From the NCBI GenBank assembly GCA_041658205.1, contig JBBAAO010000001.1:1054001-1118000 (forward strand): a stretch of 64,000 nucleotides of DNA. The letters are read 5' to 3'. Both the position numbers and the translations under genes were made by a program. Shown in pieces: positions 62,582-64,000 of the stretch. This stretch comes from Bacteroidota bacterium (GTDB lineage: Bacteria; Bacteroidota; Ignavibacteria; UBA10030; UBA8401). Positions within the stretch are counted from its first letter, which is position 1, and every line of letters begins with the position of its first letter. The notes below the pieces were generated by a model. That model was not told the origin of the DNA and made no database searches. It saw only the letters and a list, made by a program, of their open reading frames with translations.

Positions 62582-63913
62582 TTACACTAATGTAAAAAAG
62601 AACGCTGCCAGGAAACCGACAATCGTTGCAAGACCTACCTCGGCGCCGCCATCTTCATATGCTTCCGGCATCATTACAGATGCAACCATTGCAAGAATGC
62701 CACCGCCTGCTAATGCTTCTACCACCGTAATAATTGTGGGAGGGGCATTCAGCAGATAAATATTTCCCAGCGCTGCTGCGATGATACCAGCAACAATTAA
62801 TCCAAACCACAATCCGAAAATCTTCGATTTGCTGTAGCCTGCCTCAAGCATGTTCATGGAACTTCCCATTGATTCTGGTAGATTTGAAAGAAAAACGGCA
62901 AGAATGAATGTGAACGTATACGAATCAAGCGAAAGAAATCCGGCGCCGATAATGATCGATTCCGGTATGGTATCCATCATCGCTCCGAGAAATAATGCCA
63001 ACGGATTTCCGCTGATGACGCTCTGTTTCATGTAGGTAAGTTCTTCGGCTCGTGAGATTCGATTGATGTTTGCCGCTGCTACCTTTCTCCAATGTTGTGA
63101 ATCGCCCGCGTCTCGTAGATTCTGCACATTCATCAGTATCCGTTTAGTGTTTAGCTGCTCAACGGACTTCCGCAATGCTGGCGAAATTTCCATCAACGCG
63201 TCAAATTGTTCCTTCCCAATTTTTAAAAGATGAGCATTGCTCTTGGCAACTGCTGTTGCAGTCCGGAGATCGTTATTCAATAACGCCATCTCGCCGAACG
63301 ATTGTCCCACTCCAAGTGTTGCAATAATTTTTTGATCACTTCCCAAACCGGATGTGATATCAACTTCTCCGTTATCAATAAGATATAACGCATTTCCAGG
63401 GTCGCCTTGGTGAAACACTATTTCTCCGGCTTTAACAGTAACCGGTTCAATGCAACTGAGCACACCTTCCATCTCTTCAGGAGGAAGGGAACGGACAAGC
63501 TCGACTTTCGAAAGTTGATTAAGAACAATGCTTGAGTCCGCTCGTTTTCTCTGCAAGTAATAGAATTTTGCCAGCGCGGGATGACGAATGGCGGCACCTT
63601 TTTTTTCCAACCATTTATTGACCAGATAATAGATCAATCCGCCGGCAACAAAACCTGAAGCAACCCATGCCCACGCATCGACTCCGCTAAACATTGCTTG
63701 ATTGGTTAATCGATGAGCACCTTTTAAGGCAAGTTCTATGGCTAACGCTTGGATTAATGCTCCGGTTCCGAAGGCCATAATGATTGCCGTTGTTCGCTGT
63801 GCCGGTTTAGTATAGACACCGATGGCCGTTCCAATGATCATGGATATCATTGAAATTGCCGCAAGACCGGCTGCGATCAAAACTCTAGATATGTCGAACG
63901 ATGATGAGTCCAT
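62582..63913 (-). CDS. ZIP-like transporter with inserted cyclic-nucleotide-binding domain
   Basis: 443 residues. Residues ~10-100 hold three membrane helices, ~130-265 a cyclic-nucleotide-binding domain (VFHQGDPGNALYLIDNGEVDI, GQSFGEMALLNNDLRTATAVA), then ~310-443 five more helices. The helix-4/5 pair reads MMDTIPESIIIG and LSNLPESMGSS, corresponding to the HNxPEG pair of ZIP metal transporters but with Asp and Asn in place of His. The insert lies in the cytoplasmic loop where ZIPs have a variable His-rich segment. The RTA motif of the nucleotide site is present. Substrate unknown; metal or another cation. Converges on the enoyl-CoA hydratase. Confidence 0.82.
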   Translation of the reverse strand: MDSSSFDISRVLIAAGLAAISMISMIIGTAIGVYTKPAQRTTAIIMAFGTGALIQALAIELALKGAHRLTNQAMFSGVDAWAWVASGFVAGGLIYYLVNKWLEKKGAAIRHPALAKFYYLQRKRADSSIVLNQLSKVELVRSLPPEEMEGVLSCIEPVTVKAGEIVFHQGDPGNALYLIDNGEVDITSGLGSDQKIIATLGVGQSFGEMALLNNDLRTATAVAKSNAHLLKIGKEQFDALMEISPALRKSVEQLNTKRILMNVQNLRDAGDSQHWRKVAAANINRISRAEELTYMKQSVISGNPLALFLGAMMDTIPESIIIGAGFLSLDSYTFTFILAVFLSNLPESMGSSMNMLEAGYSKSKIFGLWFGLIVAGIIAAALGNIYLLNAPPTIITVVEALAGGGILAMVASVMMPEAYEDGGAEVGLATIVGFLAAFFFTLV

Positions 63914-64000
63914 AATGACAAGGACAATATAAAAATTTATGGAGAACAGTGTCTATACGTATCAGTAATTTATTTTTCTGATGTGAAAATTTGTACGCTT

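Noticed and set aside
62556..62583. Terminator between enoyl-CoA hydratase and ZIP-like gene
   Set aside because: AATGTAT/ATACATT pair weakly over both stop codons without a T-run.

Overview
The window looks like a chromosomal segment of a member of the Ignavibacteria/Chlorobi side of the Bacteroidota. The strongest evidence is four large exported proteins ending in a type IX secretion (T9SS) sorting domain of the YPNPFNP type, together with a bacillithiol gene (bshA), a folP-cdaA pair, a CarboxypepD-plug TonB receptor next to a DUF4249-like lipoprotein, and A+T-leaning codon use. This is inferred from protein families, not from a marker gene. I saw no rRNA, tRNA, prophage or CRISPR.

Layout. 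1-22.7 kb is a signalling and secretion region: a propeller-type histidine kinase (cut by the left edge) with its NarL-type regulator, two T9SS cargo proteins, a MerP-like exported metal-binding protein and an M16 peptidase on the minus strand, then an unusual 1185-residue lipoprotein that fuses an FG-GAP/ASPIC-UnbV ectodomain through three membrane helices to a cytoplasmic Ser/Thr kinase, directly followed by a GAF-sigma54 activator, a truncated receiver and two more T9SS cargo proteins, a small outer-membrane barrel, ogt and a stand-alone receiver. 22.8-34 kb holds housekeeping clusters: uvrD-CPBP-SurA-like (overlapping), a SRAP protein, bshA, a porin-yigZ-tauE chain, and hydroxyacyl-CoA dehydrogenase-ackA. 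34.2-42.3 kb is a complete Fe-S assembly operon with an Rrf2 regulator, two different cysteine desulfurases, an uncharacterised 97-residue protein, an A-type carrier, sufBCD, sufS, sufU and sufT. 42.3-51.4 kb holds a Tat-type superoxide dismutase, a LON-domain protein, very small proteins and the chain folP-cdaA-GT2-pcm-TonB receptor-lipoprotein-miaA. 51.4-52.6 kb is a mobile patch: a RAYT transposase flanked by REP-like palindromes and a nine-unit 27-bp tandem array. After prfC, 54.2-62.6 kb is a phenylacetate degradation cluster (paaABCD, paaJ, paaY, paaZ, an enoyl-CoA hydratase) interrupted by low-complexity repeats. A ZIP-like transporter with an inserted cyclic-nucleotide-binding domain closes the window.

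How the genes fit together. The left third couples environmental sensing (histidine kinase, trans-envelope Ser/Thr kinase, sigma54 activator) to secreted surface proteins; this is inferred from adjacency only. The suf operon is self-contained. The paa cluster lacks paaE and a PaaK-type ligase within the window. Six good intrinsic terminators separate the main transcription units. In many cases the earliest possible start codon is a TTG or GTG inside intergenic DNA; I moved those starts to the first ATG that is supported by a ribosome binding site, a signal peptide or a stop-start overlap.
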